64,000 nucleotides of DNA from positions 186,001 to 250,000 of the forward strand of contig NZ_JACJQN010000001.1 of the NCBI RefSeq assembly GCF_014696675.1, written 5' to 3'. This document shows positions 51,960 to 61,935 of the stretch, in pieces (positions within the stretch are counted from its first letter, which is position 1; each line of letters begins with the position of its first letter). Source of the DNA: Phormidium tenue FACHB-1052 (GTDB lineage: Bacteria > Cyanobacteriota > Cyanobacteriia > Phormidesmidales > Phormidesmidaceae). The position numbers and the translations under genes are program-made. The notes under the pieces were generated by a model that was not told where the DNA came from, did not search any database, and saw only the letters and a program-made list of their open reading frames with translations.

Positions 51960-53018
51960 ATGGCTGTTTCTGGCTCCAACCCTGGGGAGATTGTGCTGGA
52001 CGCTGATGCGATCGAGGCCGTGCTGGGAGCACTGGTCACGCAGCTCGACGCCTATGTGTTTCCAGAAGTCGCGGAAAAAATTCAGGCCGATCTTGAACAG
52101 CGCCTAGAGTCAGGGGGCTACGGCGACATTAGTGGTGGGCAGCAGTTGGCGGATACACTGACGGCTCAGCTTCAGCAGATGAGCGGCGATCGCAACCTGC
52201 GCCTGCACTTTAGCCCCGCCCCCCTGCCCCATATCGAACCCGATGTCACTCCCAGCACTGAAGAAATCGAGCGCCAATACCAGGCCAGTCGCCGCCGCAA
52301 TTTTGACTTCAACAAAGTTGAGCGTCTGCCGGGCAACGTGGGCTACATTCAGCTATTTAGCTTTGAACCGCCGGAGTTCGCCGGCGATACCCTGGCCGCC
52401 GCCATGACCCTAGTGGCCCATACCGACGCCCTCATCTTTGACCTGCGTCACAACCAGGGGGGCTCTCCGGCTATGGTGGCGCTGCTGTGCAGCTATCTAC
52501 TTCCGGCTCACCCGCCAGTTCACCTCAACGACCTGTACTGGAGCGAGACCGACGAAACCCACCAGTGGTGGACGGTGCCCTACGTGCCGGGCCAGCGCTA
52601 CCTCGACAAGCCAGTGTTTGCGCTCACCAGCCCTGAAACCTTCTCAGCAGCGGAGGAGTTTGCCTACAACCTGCAAGTGCTGAAGCGCGGGGCCGTGGTG
52701 GGCGAAACCACGCGCGGTGGAGCCAATCCGGGGCGCGGCTTTCGTCTGCACGACCACTTTTGGGTATTTATGCCCACGGGCCAGGCGATCAACCCCACCA
52801 CCGGCAAAAACTGGGATGGGACAGGGGTGATTCCCACCGTTAAGGTACCGGCGGAAACGGCCCTCGACACCGCCCACCTGATGGCCCTCAACCACCTGAT
52901 GGAGGCGGAACCCAAGGGTGTGGCCCGCCGCGAACTGGAGGAAACCCTGCCCCGAGTTGAGCGATCGCTCCAGCAAAAGCGCCAAGACTTAATTGCCAAC
53001 CTAGGAGGCCCGACATGA
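51960..53018 (+). CDS. S41-family (IRBP/tail-specific protease-like) peptidase lying between ureA and ureB
   Basis: This 352-residue protein resembles the IRBP-like branch of S41 peptidases, with no signal peptide and no PDZ domain. An N-terminal helical domain (about 15-110) is followed by the core: [34 protein letters not shown], and [21 protein letters not shown], whose Ser before AAEE is the expected nucleophile. [14 protein letters not shown] and [15 protein letters not shown] complete the pattern. It starts eight bases after ureA and overlaps ureB by four bases (ATGA), so the three genes are translationally coupled. A role linked to urease is inference from position. Confidence 0.9.
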   Translation: MAVSGSNPGEIVLDADAIEAVLGALVTQLDAYVFPEVAEKIQADLEQRLESGGYGDISGGQQLADTLTAQLQQMSGDRNLRLHFSPAPLPHIEPDVTPSTEEIERQYQASRRRNFDFNKVERLPGNVGYIQLFSFEPPEFAGDTLAAAMTLVAHTDALIFDLRHNQGGSPAMVALLCSYLLPAHPPVHLNDLYWSETDETHQWWTVPYVPGQRYLDKPVFALTSPETFSAAEEFAYNLQVLKRGAVVGETTRGGANPGRGFRLHDHFWVFMPTGQAINPTTGKNWDGTGVIPTVKVPAETALDTAHLMALNHLMEAEPKGVARRELEETLPRVERSLQQKRQDLIANLGGPT

Positions 53019-53320
53019 TTCCTGGAGAACTGCTGCCCGCTGAGGGCGAAATTGAGCTGAATGCGGGCAAAGAAACCGTGACCCTGGCAGTGGCCAATAC
53101 GGGCGATCGCCCCATTCAGGTCGGCTCCCACTTCCATTTTTTTGAGGTGAACGCGGCCCTCAGTTTCGACCGCAACCAGACGCGGGGTATGCGGCTCGAT
53201 ATTCCGGCGGGGACTGCGGTGCGGTTTGAGCCGGGCGACGAGCGCGACGTAACTTTGGTGCCGTTGGCTGGAGAGCGACGGGTATACGGCTTCAACGCCC
53301 AGATCGAAGGGGCGCTGTAG
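53015..53320 (+). CDS. ureB: urease beta subunit
   Basis: UreB is the second structural subunit of urease. The 101 residues include [65 protein letters not shown] (core [19 protein letters not shown]) and [12 protein letters not shown], all typical. The start ATG lies inside the end of the S41 gene, with AGGAGG nearby as ribosome site. No ureC follows: the next gene is a convergent P-type ATPase. Alpha subunit and accessory genes must be elsewhere, as in some other cyanobacteria. Confidence 0.97.
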   Translation: MIPGELLPAEGEIELNAGKETVTLAVANTGDRPIQVGSHFHFFEVNAALSFDRNQTRGMRLDIPAGTAVRFEPGDERDVTLVPLAGERRVYGFNAQIEGAL

Positions 53321-53467
53321 CCACTCCAGTCTCGGTAACGGTGGTGCTGAACAGATCGAAAAGAGGGAGGGAGGCTTACTGCTGTTTTGGTGGGGCTTTG
53401 GTGAAGCCAGTTGGATCAAGAGCCTTGGTGATGCCCATGATACAAAGGGGTGATTGAGTGAATAATG

Positions 53468-56269
53468 CTAGTCCCTCACGACTTTGCCTCGGATGCGGCG
53501 GTAGATTTTTTCGGCTTCGACCCAGACAAACAGCAGAGTGCTAAAGCCAAAGCAGATCAGCAGTTCGAAGGGGCTGAGCAGGTGGGTGCCAAAGAAGTTC
53601 CGTAGCGGCTCCACATAGATCAGCATGAGCTGAAGCACGCAGGTTAAAAGCACCGCCCCCAGCACAAACGGGTTTGACCAGGGCGACATTTCTACCGTCA
53701 GACGACTGCCAGAGCGCACAGCGATCGCATGGCCCATTTGAGCCAGGCAGAGGGTGGTAAACACCATTGTCTTCCAGCGATCGGGGTCGCCGCCCTGCTG
53801 GGCATGCTGGTAGGCCCACACCATCATCGACACCGAGATGATGGCAAACACAATACCGATGCGCAGCATATAGGCCCCCAGCCCACGGGCAAAAATGCCC
53901 TCCTGGGGGTCGTGGGGCGGCTGCTCCATCACGTCGGGTTCAGCCGGTTCCACCGCCAGGGCCAGGGCAGGGAAACCGTCGGTGACCAGGTTCATCCACA
54001 AAATTTGCAGCGGACTGAGGGGCACATCTAAAATCGGCAGCAGCAGCGGCGAGAGGGCAATAGTGAGCAGTTCGCCAATGTTGGAGCCGAGAATGTATTT
54101 CACAAACCGGCGAATGTTGGTGTAGACCACCCGGCCCTCTTCGGTGGCGGCGACGATGGTGGCAAAGTTGTCGTCGAGCAGCACCATGTCGCTGGCCTCT
54201 TTGCTGACGTCAGTGCCGGTGATGCCCATGGCAATGCCGATCTCGGCCTGTTTGAGGGCGGGGGCATCGTTGACGCCATCGCCGGTCATGGCGACGATCT
54301 GGTGGTCTTTTTGTAGGGCTTTGACAATGCGAAGCTTGTGCTCGGGCGACACTCGGGCATAGATGCTGACTTCTTTGACCACAGACTCTAGCTCGGCCTG
54401 GCCCATGGCCTCTAGCTCAGCGCCGCTGAGGGCGCGGGCCTCAGCATCGGCAATGCCGAGGTCTTGGGCGATCGCCATAGCGGTGAGCTGGTGGTCACCA
54501 GTAATCATCATCGGGCGAATGCCAGCGGCCCGACAGCGCTGCACCGCCACCCGCACCTCAGGCCGCAGGGCGTCGATCATGCCAACCAGGCCCAGCCACA
54601 CGAGGTCGCGCTCGGCCAGGTCGGGATCGCCCTCGTCGGGCACGGTGGTGATCGGGCGATAGGCAAAGCCCAGCACCCGCAGCCCCTGGGCGGCCAGCCC
54701 AGCGCTGTTGTCTAGAATGCGCGATCGCACCTCCTGATCCAGCTCAAACTGCTCTACCCCCTGCAAACCACTGGTGCAGCATTCGAGCAGCATCTCCGGT
54801 GACCCCTTGGCCAGCATTAGGTAGGGGGCATTAACCAGGGCTTTGGGCAGCGCTAGATCGGCGGCGAGGGCATCCACACCGCTAAACACCACGCTCATGC
54901 GCTTGCGCTCTGAGGAGAACGGAAACTCTACGACCCGCTGCAACTCGTGGCCCAGGCGATGGCGATCGAGGCCGCTTTTCGCCGCCATCACTACCAGCGC
55001 TCCCTCGGTGGGGTCGCCCATAATCGCCCAGTCGCCCGCCTCCTTTTGCAGCACCGAGTCGTTGCACAGCAGGCCATCTGCCAGCAGCAGACCGGCATCG
55101 GGCACCTGGCGAGGGTCTACGGGCTGTCCTTCGTTGATAAATTCTCCCTCAGGAGCGTAGCCATCCCCAGTAATTTGTAGCGACTGGGACAGGGTGCGCA
55201 CCTGCTGCACCACCATTTTGTTTTGGGTCAGAGTACCAGTTTTGTCGGAGCAAATCGTGGTGACCGAGCCCAGGGTTTCAACCGCAGGCAGGCGACGAAT
55301 TAGGGCCTGGCGACGCACCATGCGCTGGGTGCCAATGGCCAGAGTGACGGTAATCACCGCTGGCAGGCCCTCGGGTACCACCGCCACGGCCATACTCAGG
55401 GCGACTTCTAGCAGTCGTTCAAAGGCTCCCCAACCGCCAAAAAATACGCCAGCGCCCACTACGATCGCCACCAGGGTCAGCGACCCAGTGACCAGCACGT
55501 TGCCCAGCTGGGTCATGCGCTGCTGGAGCGGCGTGGGCTCGGTTTCGACCCCTTGCAGCATGGCGGCAATGCGGCCCAGCTCAGTTTTCATGCCGGTGCC
55601 GGTGATCAAGACGCGACCCCGGCCTTGCACTACCTCCGTGCCCTGAAACACCAGGTTTTTGCGATCGGCCAGGCCCGTATCCGCCGCCAGGGTGCGGGTG
55701 GCCTGTTTGTTGACCCCCTGGGCTTCGCCGGTCAGGGCCGACTCGCGCAGCTGCAAATTGCTCGCCTCTAGTAGACGACCGTCGGCGGCCACCTGATCGC
55801 CCGCCTCCAGCAGCATAATGTCGCCGGGCACCAGATCTTGGGAGGGCACCTCTTGCAGGCGACCGTCGCGCTGCACCCGCACGCTGGGCGACGCCATCTG
55901 CTTGAGGGCAGCGAGGGCTTTTTCAGCCCGGCTCTCTTGCAGGTAGCCCAGCACGCCATTGAGAATGACGATCGCAAAAATCGCGATCGCATCCTTGGGA
56001 AATTCTTGATTTCTATAGGAGAGCACCCCCGACACCACCGCCACCGCAATCAGCATCAGCAGCATGATGTTGGTGAACTGGTCGAGCAAAATGCGCCAGG
56101 CCGGGCGACCGCCGACCTCTTCTAGCTCGTTGGGGCCGTACTGTTGGCGGCGATCGAGCACCGCTTGCGCCGTGAGGCCGGTGTCGTCATTGCTGTCTAG
56201 CTGGCTGAGGGCTTCGTCAATGCCAACCGAATGCCAGGCGGTCGTAGAATCTGGAGAGGGGTCATTCAT
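53468..56269 (-). CDS. P-type calcium-transporting ATPase (PacL-like)
   Basis: This 933-residue P2A-type pump probably exports calcium or a related cation. It has the N-terminal cation-ATPase domain ([19 protein letters not shown]), the actuator TGEAQ, the fourth-helix ion motif VPEGLPA, and the phosphorylation motif [21 protein letters not shown] and [21 protein letters not shown] follow. Ten membrane helices are expected and the hydrophobic segments fit. [22 protein letters not shown] is the helix-six region typical of this subgroup. It is convergent with ureB and divergent from the DUF3153 gene. Confidence 0.95.
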   Translation of the reverse strand: MNDPSPDSTTAWHSVGIDEALSQLDSNDDTGLTAQAVLDRRQQYGPNELEEVGGRPAWRILLDQFTNIMLLMLIAVAVVSGVLSYRNQEFPKDAIAIFAIVILNGVLGYLQESRAEKALAALKQMASPSVRVQRDGRLQEVPSQDLVPGDIMLLEAGDQVAADGRLLEASNLQLRESALTGEAQGVNKQATRTLAADTGLADRKNLVFQGTEVVQGRGRVLITGTGMKTELGRIAAMLQGVETEPTPLQQRMTQLGNVLVTGSLTLVAIVVGAGVFFGGWGAFERLLEVALSMAVAVVPEGLPAVITVTLAIGTQRMVRRQALIRRLPAVETLGSVTTICSDKTGTLTQNKMVVQQVRTLSQSLQITGDGYAPEGEFINEGQPVDPRQVPDAGLLLADGLLCNDSVLQKEAGDWAIMGDPTEGALVVMAAKSGLDRHRLGHELQRVVEFPFSSERKRMSVVFSGVDALAADLALPKALVNAPYLMLAKGSPEMLLECCTSGLQGVEQFELDQEVRSRILDNSAGLAAQGLRVLGFAYRPITTVPDEGDPDLAERDLVWLGLVGMIDALRPEVRVAVQRCRAAGIRPMMITGDHQLTAMAIAQDLGIADAEARALSGAELEAMGQAELESVVKEVSIYARVSPEHKLRIVKALQKDHQIVAMTGDGVNDAPALKQAEIGIAMGITGTDVSKEASDMVLLDDNFATIVAATEEGRVVYTNIRRFVKYILGSNIGELLTIALSPLLLPILDVPLSPLQILWMNLVTDGFPALALAVEPAEPDVMEQPPHDPQEGIFARGLGAYMLRIGIVFAIISVSMMVWAYQHAQQGGDPDRWKTMVFTTLCLAQMGHAIAVRSGSRLTVEMSPWSNPFVLGAVLLTCVLQLMLIYVEPLRNFFGTHLLSPFELLICFGFSTLLFVWVEAEKIYRRIRGKVVRD

Positions 56270-56398
56270 GCAACGCTACCGGCTACCGTTGGATCTATGG
56301 CTCTAATGGTATAGCCTTGGCCAGAGCTACGGAACTGCCCACAAAGATTGATTTTTGGAGTGATTTTGACACAGAACGCTGGGGCTGACCGCAGGCCA

Positions 56399-57196
56399 AT
56401 GCAATTTGCGCGCACCATGCTGAGGCGATGCGCGCAGCGACCCCTCCGGCAAGCGCTGCTGCTGCTGCTGCCCCTGCTGCTGAGCGGCTGCCTGCGCTAC
56501 GACCTCACCCTGCGCTTTGACCACCAGAGCCACGGCCAAATTTCCCAGACGATTGACTTGAGCGATCGCAGTGCCGCCCTAGCCCAACCCACCCTCGAAC
56601 CTTGGCTAGAGGAGCTAAAGGGGCGATCGCGCCCCCTCGGCGGTCAGCTCAACCAAAGTTCGCAAACCGTTACCCTCACCGTGCCCTTTGGTACCGCCGC
56701 CGACTTGGGCGATCGCTTTCAGCAGCTTTTTGCTGCTGCCGTTGCCCCAGAGAGTGAATCTGCTCCTGCCAAAGAACTGTCCCCCGCCGACGGCCCCACC
56801 TACCTACAACTGCCCGGCTGGGAACCCGTTCCCTTTGCCCTAAACATCGACCAAACCAACTGGCTGCTGGCCAGCCGCACCCACCTTACCTACACTCTCG
56901 ACCTGCGCCAGCTCCCCCCCAACGACGATGAGGCCGATCTGGCTCCCTGGGCAGACTTGCGCTTTCGGCTACAAGTGCCCTGGGGCCTCCAACTTTTGCC
57001 TACCGCTACTCCCCCCACCCAGCAGGATGCCACCGGCGCTACCTGGCCGCTCGAGCCTGGCGAGATTACAACCATTGATGCCACCTTCTGGCTGCCCAAT
57101 GCGATCGCCCTCGGCACCCTCGGCATTGCGGCCCTAGTGCTGGCTGGCTACGGTCTCCGCTACCGCATCTTTAAACCCAGGTTCCCCAACCCCTAA
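56399..57196 (+). CDS. DUF3153 lipoprotein-like membrane protein
   Basis: This 265-residue protein resembles the cyanobacterial DUF3153 family. A signal region (RQALLLLLPLLLSGCLRYDL) contains the lipobox LSGC, so Cys would be lipidated. A mostly beta extracytoplasmic domain follows, and one C-terminal helix (ALGTLGIAALVLAGYGL) is ended by basic residues. Family length agrees. ATG 56399 is preferred; the frame begins at 56348. Function is unknown. Confidence 0.85.
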   Translation: MQFARTMLRRCAQRPLRQALLLLLPLLLSGCLRYDLTLRFDHQSHGQISQTIDLSDRSAALAQPTLEPWLEELKGRSRPLGGQLNQSSQTVTLTVPFGTAADLGDRFQQLFAAAVAPESESAPAKELSPADGPTYLQLPGWEPVPFALNIDQTNWLLASRTHLTYTLDLRQLPPNDDEADLAPWADLRFRLQVPWGLQLLPTATPPTQQDATGATWPLEPGEITTIDATFWLPNAIALGTLGIAALVLAGYGLRYRIFKPRFPNP

Positions 57197-57386
57197 GCAC
57201 TTCCCCACCCTCTGCTTCGACTGGTAAAGCCTCTATGCCAACAGCACCAAACTCCCTCACCTTCCCCATCTTCCTCACCGCTTGACTTTACTCCCTCTCA
57301 TTTCCTAAAAACCTTTACCCAAAAACAGAGTCTGCCTGGTTAAATAGACCTAGCGATTTTGACCTAGCGGTGGGAGGCCCAAAGCC

Positions 57387-57734
57387 ATGAGGCAGATAAA
57401 TTTCGTCGTTATCTTTGTAATTGCCCTAGCCCTGGTGCTATTTGGCATTGAGAACACCGAGCCCGTGATCATCCACATCGCGCCGGGGATGGATGTGGAA
57501 GCGCCCCTGTGCGTCGAGCTGATTATGGCCATGGGCATCGGCGCGGTGTTTGCCTGGGTATTTAGCGTCTGGGCTCAAGTGCAGGGCTACATGTCCTTTG
57601 GCAAGCAGGTGCAGCAGCGCGAAATTCGCATTCAGGAACTGGAGCAAGACGTGCAGCGTTACCAGGTCAAGCTCGAAGAACAGAGCCTGATGCTGCCCGC
57701 TGCCACAGTCGAGGACGGTGAAGCGGTCGCCTAG
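57387..57734 (+). CDS. LapA-domain (DUF1049) membrane protein
   Basis: This 115-residue protein has two hydrophobic helices (about 5-22 and 42-64) around ENTEPVIIHIAPGMDVEAPL. A C-terminal coiled coil follows (QVQQREIRIQELEQDVQRYQ). The pattern is that of LapA/DUF1049 proteins, which in E. coli work with LapB in lipopolysaccharide assembly. Cyanobacterial members have no proven role. The start is ATG 57387. Confidence 0.85.
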   Translation: MRQINFVVIFVIALALVLFGIENTEPVIIHIAPGMDVEAPLCVELIMAMGIGAVFAWVFSVWAQVQGYMSFGKQVQQREIRIQELEQDVQRYQVKLEEQSLMLPAATVEDGEAVA

Positions 57735-57830
57735 ATGCAGTCAACGGAGCCAGAGGTGTGGGCGAGTCGCCATTGACCTCAGTTGTTATGATTTAGCTCA
57801 TGGACTGGATGTTGCGCTAGAGAAAGCGTC

Positions 57831-58088
57831 ATGGTGTCTGGCGACGGTGATCCGACTAAGACTACTCAACGCCCACTGCTCAAGGGAACCTTACGATTTG
57901 CCGGGGGTACAGCCCTAGGCGTTATGCTAGTTGCGCTGCCGCTCTCCTACGGCTCTCCCTTCAGCCTCGAACCAGTGCAGATCGCCAAGGCCAGTTCCGT
58001 TATCCTCGGGTGCGGGGTGATAGCGGTGATCTGGGGACAATCGCTGCTCAATGCGGTGATGGAGTCGTTAGGTAAAACGGGCCTTTGA
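57831..58088 (+). CDS. small two-helix membrane protein
   Basis: The 85 residues contain two hydrophobic segments (about 22-41, GTLRFAGGTALGVMLVALPL, and 52-72, AKASSVILGCGVIAVIWGQ), a polar N-terminus and a short basic C-terminus. The wording is typical of small cyanobacterial membrane proteins upstream of scpA, but I cannot name a family. ATG 57831 is the only sensible start. scpA begins 85 bases later on the same strand. Confidence 0.7.
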   Translation: MVSGDGDPTKTTQRPLLKGTLRFAGGTALGVMLVALPLSYGSPFSLEPVQIAKASSVILGCGVIAVIWGQSLLNAVMESLGKTGL

Positions 58089-58173
58089 GCTATCATGGGC
58101 CGATAGCCGCGTCATGGCGACTCAGACAGCGGGGGCTGTCTAGCGATCTCTAAGCTTTTGCACCGCCCGATCT

Positions 58174-59040
58174 ATGTCATCGTCCCTGGCTCAAACTGCG
58201 ATCGCATTTCTCATCGACCTGGCCGATCAGGGCGAAATTGACCCGTGGGATGTCAAGGTGATCGACGTGATCGATCGCTTTCTGTCGCTGCTCAAGAGCC
58301 AGGCCGAGGCGCTGGCAAGCCAGGGCCGCACCCCCTACGAAGCCAATCTGTCTGAGTCGGGCCAGGGGTTTCTCTACGCCTCTATGCTGGTGCTGCTCAA
58401 GGCCGACACCATGGTGCGGGCCGAAGCCGAAGCCGAGGCCGAAGCCAACCCTGAAGAGGTCTGGGAAGAGGACATTCCTGACCTGGTGCCCCTGCCCCGC
58501 AACCTGGAGCGGCACCTGCACCGCCGCGCCGTCGCCCCCATTCCCCAGCGGCGGCAGGTCACGCTCCACGAACTGATTCAGCAGCTCGAGACCATGGCCA
58601 CGGTGATGGCCGACCACCAGCCGCGCATTCGTGCCCGGCGGGCACGGCCCCAGCCCCAGCGCCAGGCGGTGCGCGCCATCGCTCAACTGGCCCACCAGGA
58701 AAATCTCTCTGAAATTGCCGCCGCCCTTGAAGCCTTCCTCGACCAGTATTGGGATGAGCTGGGCGAAGATACCCTGTGGATCGACTTTGAGCTGCTGCTG
58801 GAGCATTGGCCCCAGTTTAAGCCCGCCGATCTCGAAGACGCCCACGACTTTGAAACGCCTCACGCCGCTGCCATCCACGAAAAGGTAGGGGTGTTTTGGG
58901 GACTGCTATTTCTCTCGGCCCAGTCCAAGGTAGAACTCGGCCAAGATCAGTTCTATGGCGATTTGCGGGTCAGAAATCTCAATCGCGCCCCTCTCACCGC
59001 AGCAGAGGCCGAACTGCCGGCTTTTATTCTGCCTGACTAA
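58174..59040 (+). CDS. scpA: segregation and condensation protein A
   Basis: ScpA is the kleisin subunit of the bacterial SMC condensin. The 288 residues start with AIAFLIDLADQGEIDPWDVKVIDVID (core QGEIDPWDVKVIDVI), the SMC-neck-binding helix region. A variable acidic middle (AEAEAEANPEEVWEEDIPD) follows. The C-terminal winged helix has AAAIHEKVGVFWGLLFLSAQSKVELGQDQFYGDL (core FLSAQSKVELGQDQFYGDL). It is slightly longer than the Bacillus protein. scpB is not adjacent. Confidence 0.92.
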   Translation: MSSSLAQTAIAFLIDLADQGEIDPWDVKVIDVIDRFLSLLKSQAEALASQGRTPYEANLSESGQGFLYASMLVLLKADTMVRAEAEAEAEANPEEVWEEDIPDLVPLPRNLERHLHRRAVAPIPQRRQVTLHELIQQLETMATVMADHQPRIRARRARPQPQRQAVRAIAQLAHQENLSEIAAALEAFLDQYWDELGEDTLWIDFELLLEHWPQFKPADLEDAHDFETPHAAAIHEKVGVFWGLLFLSAQSKVELGQDQFYGDLRVRNLNRAPLTAAEAELPAFILPD

Positions 59041-59280
59041 GACGGACAGACCCTCAGGAAGATTACCGTTTCTAAGGATGCCGGGCTATTTTAAAGAAAG
59101 TGTAAGGACTCGTTGAAGGTCGATGGGTTACCGGTGCTCTGGTTTTAGGCGCTGTTAGCATGACCGAGTGCGATCGCCCCAGGTTGACGTTATTTCCAGC
59201 TTTTTCTGGGTAGGCGGCTACAGCCTTAACTAGCCAACCTGCTCTAATCATCACCCCATAAATTTAAGGATCCTATTTAT

Positions 59281-60447
59281 ATGAAAGCCATGATCTTGGC
59301 TGCCGGTAAAGGCACCCGTGTCCGGCCCATCACCTACACCATTCCCAAACCCATGATTCCGATCATGCAGAAACCGGTGATGGAGTTCTTGCTCGAACTG
59401 CTGCGCCAGCACGGGTTTGACCAGATTATGGTCAACGTCAGCCACTTGGCCAATGAAATTGAGGGCTACTTCCGCGACGGGCAGCGATTTGGGGTCGAGC
59501 TAGCCTATTCCTTTGAAGGCCGCATCGAAGAAAATGGCGAACTGGTGGGCGACGCCATCGGTTCCGCCGGGGGAATGCGCAAGATCCAGGACTTTTCGCC
59601 TTTTTTTGACGACACCTTTGTGGTGCTCTGCGGCGATGCGCTGATCGACCTCGACCTCACTGAGGCCGTGCGCCGCCACCGCGAGAAGGGCTCGATCGCC
59701 ACGATTATTACCAAGACGGTACCTCTCAAGCAGGTGCCCAGCTATGGGGTCGTGGTCACTGACTCCGAAGGGCGGGTCAAGTCGTTCCAGGAAAAGCCTT
59801 CCGTCGAAGAGGCGCTCAGCACCGAGATCAACACCGGCATCTATATCTTTGAGCCAGAGGTGTTTGACTACATTCCCTCGGGCGTGTCGTTTGATATCGG
59901 TGGCGATCTGCTGCCTAAGCTGGTGGCTAATAACGCTCCCTTCTACGGCATTCCCATGGAGTTTGAGTGGGTCGATATCGGCAAGGTACCCGACTACTGG
60001 CGGGCCATTCAAGACGTGCTCACCGGAGTGGTCAACCTGGTGGATATCCCCGGTCAGGAGATTCGCCCCGGTGTCTACGCGGGTCTCAACGTTAAGGCCA
60101 ACTGGGACAAGGTCAACATCGAAGGGCCAGTCTATATCGGCGGTATGACCCACATCGAAGACGGAGCCACTATTATTGGCCCCAGCGCCATTGGCAACAA
60201 CTGCTCGATTTGCAGCGGGGCGATCGTCGATAAGAGCGTGATCTTTGAATATTCGCGCATTGGCCCCGGCGTGCGCCTGGTGGACAAGCTGGTATTTGGT
60301 CGCTACTGCGTGGATAAAACCGGCGCGTCTATCGACATGAAGGCCGCCGCCCTCGACTGGCTGATTACCGACACCCGGCAGGAGTTTCCGCTGGTGCCGC
60401 CCGTGGAGCACCGGGCGATCGCCGAGTTGCTAGAGCAGCATATTTAG
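59281..60447 (+). CDS. sugar-phosphate nucleotidyltransferase (mannose-1-phosphate guanylyltransferase type)
   Basis: This 388-residue enzyme makes an NDP-sugar, probably GDP-mannose. The nucleotidyltransferase domain has LAAGKGTRVRPITYTIPKPM, the DxD-like LCGDALIDLDL and INTGIYIFEPEV. A left-handed beta-helix follows with hexapeptides (GATIIGPSAIGNNCSICSGAI, core IGPSAIGNNCS). GDP-mannose is the precursor of GDP-fucose, which would feed the GT10 enzyme of the glycan cluster; that link is inference. ATG 59281 is at the canonical position. A terminator follows. Confidence 0.88.
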   Translation: MKAMILAAGKGTRVRPITYTIPKPMIPIMQKPVMEFLLELLRQHGFDQIMVNVSHLANEIEGYFRDGQRFGVELAYSFEGRIEENGELVGDAIGSAGGMRKIQDFSPFFDDTFVVLCGDALIDLDLTEAVRRHREKGSIATIITKTVPLKQVPSYGVVVTDSEGRVKSFQEKPSVEEALSTEINTGIYIFEPEVFDYIPSGVSFDIGGDLLPKLVANNAPFYGIPMEFEWVDIGKVPDYWRAIQDVLTGVVNLVDIPGQEIRPGVYAGLNVKANWDKVNIEGPVYIGGMTHIEDGATIIGPSAIGNNCSICSGAIVDKSVIFEYSRIGPGVRLVDKLVFGRYCVDKTGASIDMKAAALDWLITDTRQEFPLVPPVEHRAIAELLEQHI

Positions 60448-60481
60448 AGTACTCAACTCAAGCCCTAGCCAATCACCCTTT

Positions 60482-60517
60482 GCCCCAGAGTCACTTAACT
60501 TTGGGGCTTTGTTTTTA
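60482..60517 (+). terminator. rho-independent terminator after the nucleotidyltransferase gene
   Basis: GCCCCAGAG pairs with CTTTGGGGC (nine positions, one G-T pair) around an eight-base loop, followed by TTTGTTTTTA. Confidence 0.85.
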
Positions 60518-60732
60518 GTTAATCTCTATCCTTAGGTAGTGGCGGAGAACCCAGAAAACTGTGGTTTTTGATACAACTACTTCAGAGGCTTTTACCAATT
60601 CTTAGAGGATGGTGTAAAAGCTAAGGGCAGCCGTTAACGAATCGAGGTGATCTCACAGACGGTTCGGTTCGTGACCAGAGCTGTGAGTCTGACACTGTTA
60701 TTGTTTGCCCCTGTACAGGAGAGAGTTCCACA

Positions 60733-61926
60733 ATGAGCGATCGCAACCGTTCTTTTCGCCTATCGCGACGGCAGGTGGTACGGGGGCTATTGGCCTCCTC
60801 CGCCTTTGGGCTAACGGCCAAGTTGAGCACCGGCTGTGCCCAGTCGCCCAGCACCGAGGGCAGCGCCGCCACCGATGGGTCTGCCCCAGAAGAACTGGTC
60901 GTGGGCTTTATCTACGTCGGGCCTAAGGATGACTTTGGCTACAACCAGGCCCATGCCCAGGGGGCTGCGGCCATGGCAGCCAGTGTACCCGGCATTCGCC
61001 TGGTGGAAGAGGCCAGCGTGCCCGAAACCACAGCAGTCGCCGAAGCCATGCGCAGCATGATCGAGATCGACGGGGCCAAAGCGCTATTCCCCACCTCCTT
61101 TGGCTACTTTGACCCCCACATTCTCGCCATGGCCGAAGAGTTTCCCGACGTGCAGTTTTTCCACTGCGGCGGGCTTTACCAGGAGGGCGTACACCCTAAA
61201 AATGTCTGTAGCTACTTTGGTTACATCGACGAGGCCCAGTACGTGGCTGGAGTGGTCGCAGGCCATATGAGCCCAGCGGGCAAGCTGGGGTTTGTGGCGG
61301 CTAAGCCCATTCCGCAGCTGCTGCGCAATGTCAACAGCTTTACCCTAGGGGCCAGATCGGTCAACCCAGACGCCACCACCCAGGTGATCTTTACCGGCGA
61401 CTGGTCGGTGCCGGTAAAAGAGGCCGAGGCCACCAACAGCATGGCCGACCAGGGCATTGAAGTGATCACCTGCCACGTCGATAGCCCCAAGGTGGTGATG
61501 GAAACCGCCGAACGGCGCGGGGTCATGACCTCGGGCTACCACGCTGACCAGAGCCCCCTGGCTCCCAAAGGCTACCTCACCGGGGCCGAGTGGGATTGGT
61601 CGAGCATTTATACCACCCTGGGTAAAGACTTAATGGCGGGCAAAACCCTGATGGCGGGAGATATTCCCCACATTTTGCGGGGTGGGCTAGCCGACAACTT
61701 CTGCAAACTGTCGGCCTACGGCCCCGCCGTCAGCGATGAAGCGAAGGCCGCTGGCGATGCTGCCCTGGCTGGCATCAAGTCTGGTGAGGTGGTGATCTAC
61801 GGTGGGCCGATGATCAGCAACACCGGCAGCGAAATTTTGCCCGCCGACCAGCAGCTCAAAATTGACAATATTGAGCTTGAGAAAATGGACTACTTTGTCG
61901 AGGGTGTAATTGGATCCATTAGCTAA
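60733..61926 (+). CDS. BMP-family ABC transporter substrate-binding protein
   Basis: This 397-residue protein belongs to the basic membrane protein/PnrA family, which binds nucleosides. The N-terminus NRSFRLSRRQVVRGLLASSAF has a twin-arginine-like motif (SRRQVV) and is followed by a lipobox-like TGCAQ, suggesting Tat export and lipidation. LVVGFIYVGPKDDFGYNQAHAQG and YFGYIDEAQYVAGVVAGHMSPAGKLGFVA (core EAQYVAGVVAGHMS) are typical. ATG 60733 follows AGGAGAGAG. It starts a transporter operon with two permeases. Confidence 0.92.
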   Translation: MSDRNRSFRLSRRQVVRGLLASSAFGLTAKLSTGCAQSPSTEGSAATDGSAPEELVVGFIYVGPKDDFGYNQAHAQGAAAMAASVPGIRLVEEASVPETTAVAEAMRSMIEIDGAKALFPTSFGYFDPHILAMAEEFPDVQFFHCGGLYQEGVHPKNVCSYFGYIDEAQYVAGVVAGHMSPAGKLGFVAAKPIPQLLRNVNSFTLGARSVNPDATTQVIFTGDWSVPVKEAEATNSMADQGIEVITCHVDSPKVVMETAERRGVMTSGYHADQSPLAPKGYLTGAEWDWSSIYTTLGKDLMAGKTLMAGDIPHILRGGLADNFCKLSAYGPAVSDEAKAAGDAALAGIKSGEVVIYGGPMISNTGSEILPADQQLKIDNIELEKMDYFVEGVIGSIS

Positions 61927-61935
61927 AACATCACC

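Noticed and set aside
59500-60411. 303-codon minus-strand frame inside the nucleotidyltransferase gene
   Set aside because: Despite its length, it has no recognisable motif and lies fully inside a gene with clear catalytic signatures on the other strand. High GC explains the long antisense frame.
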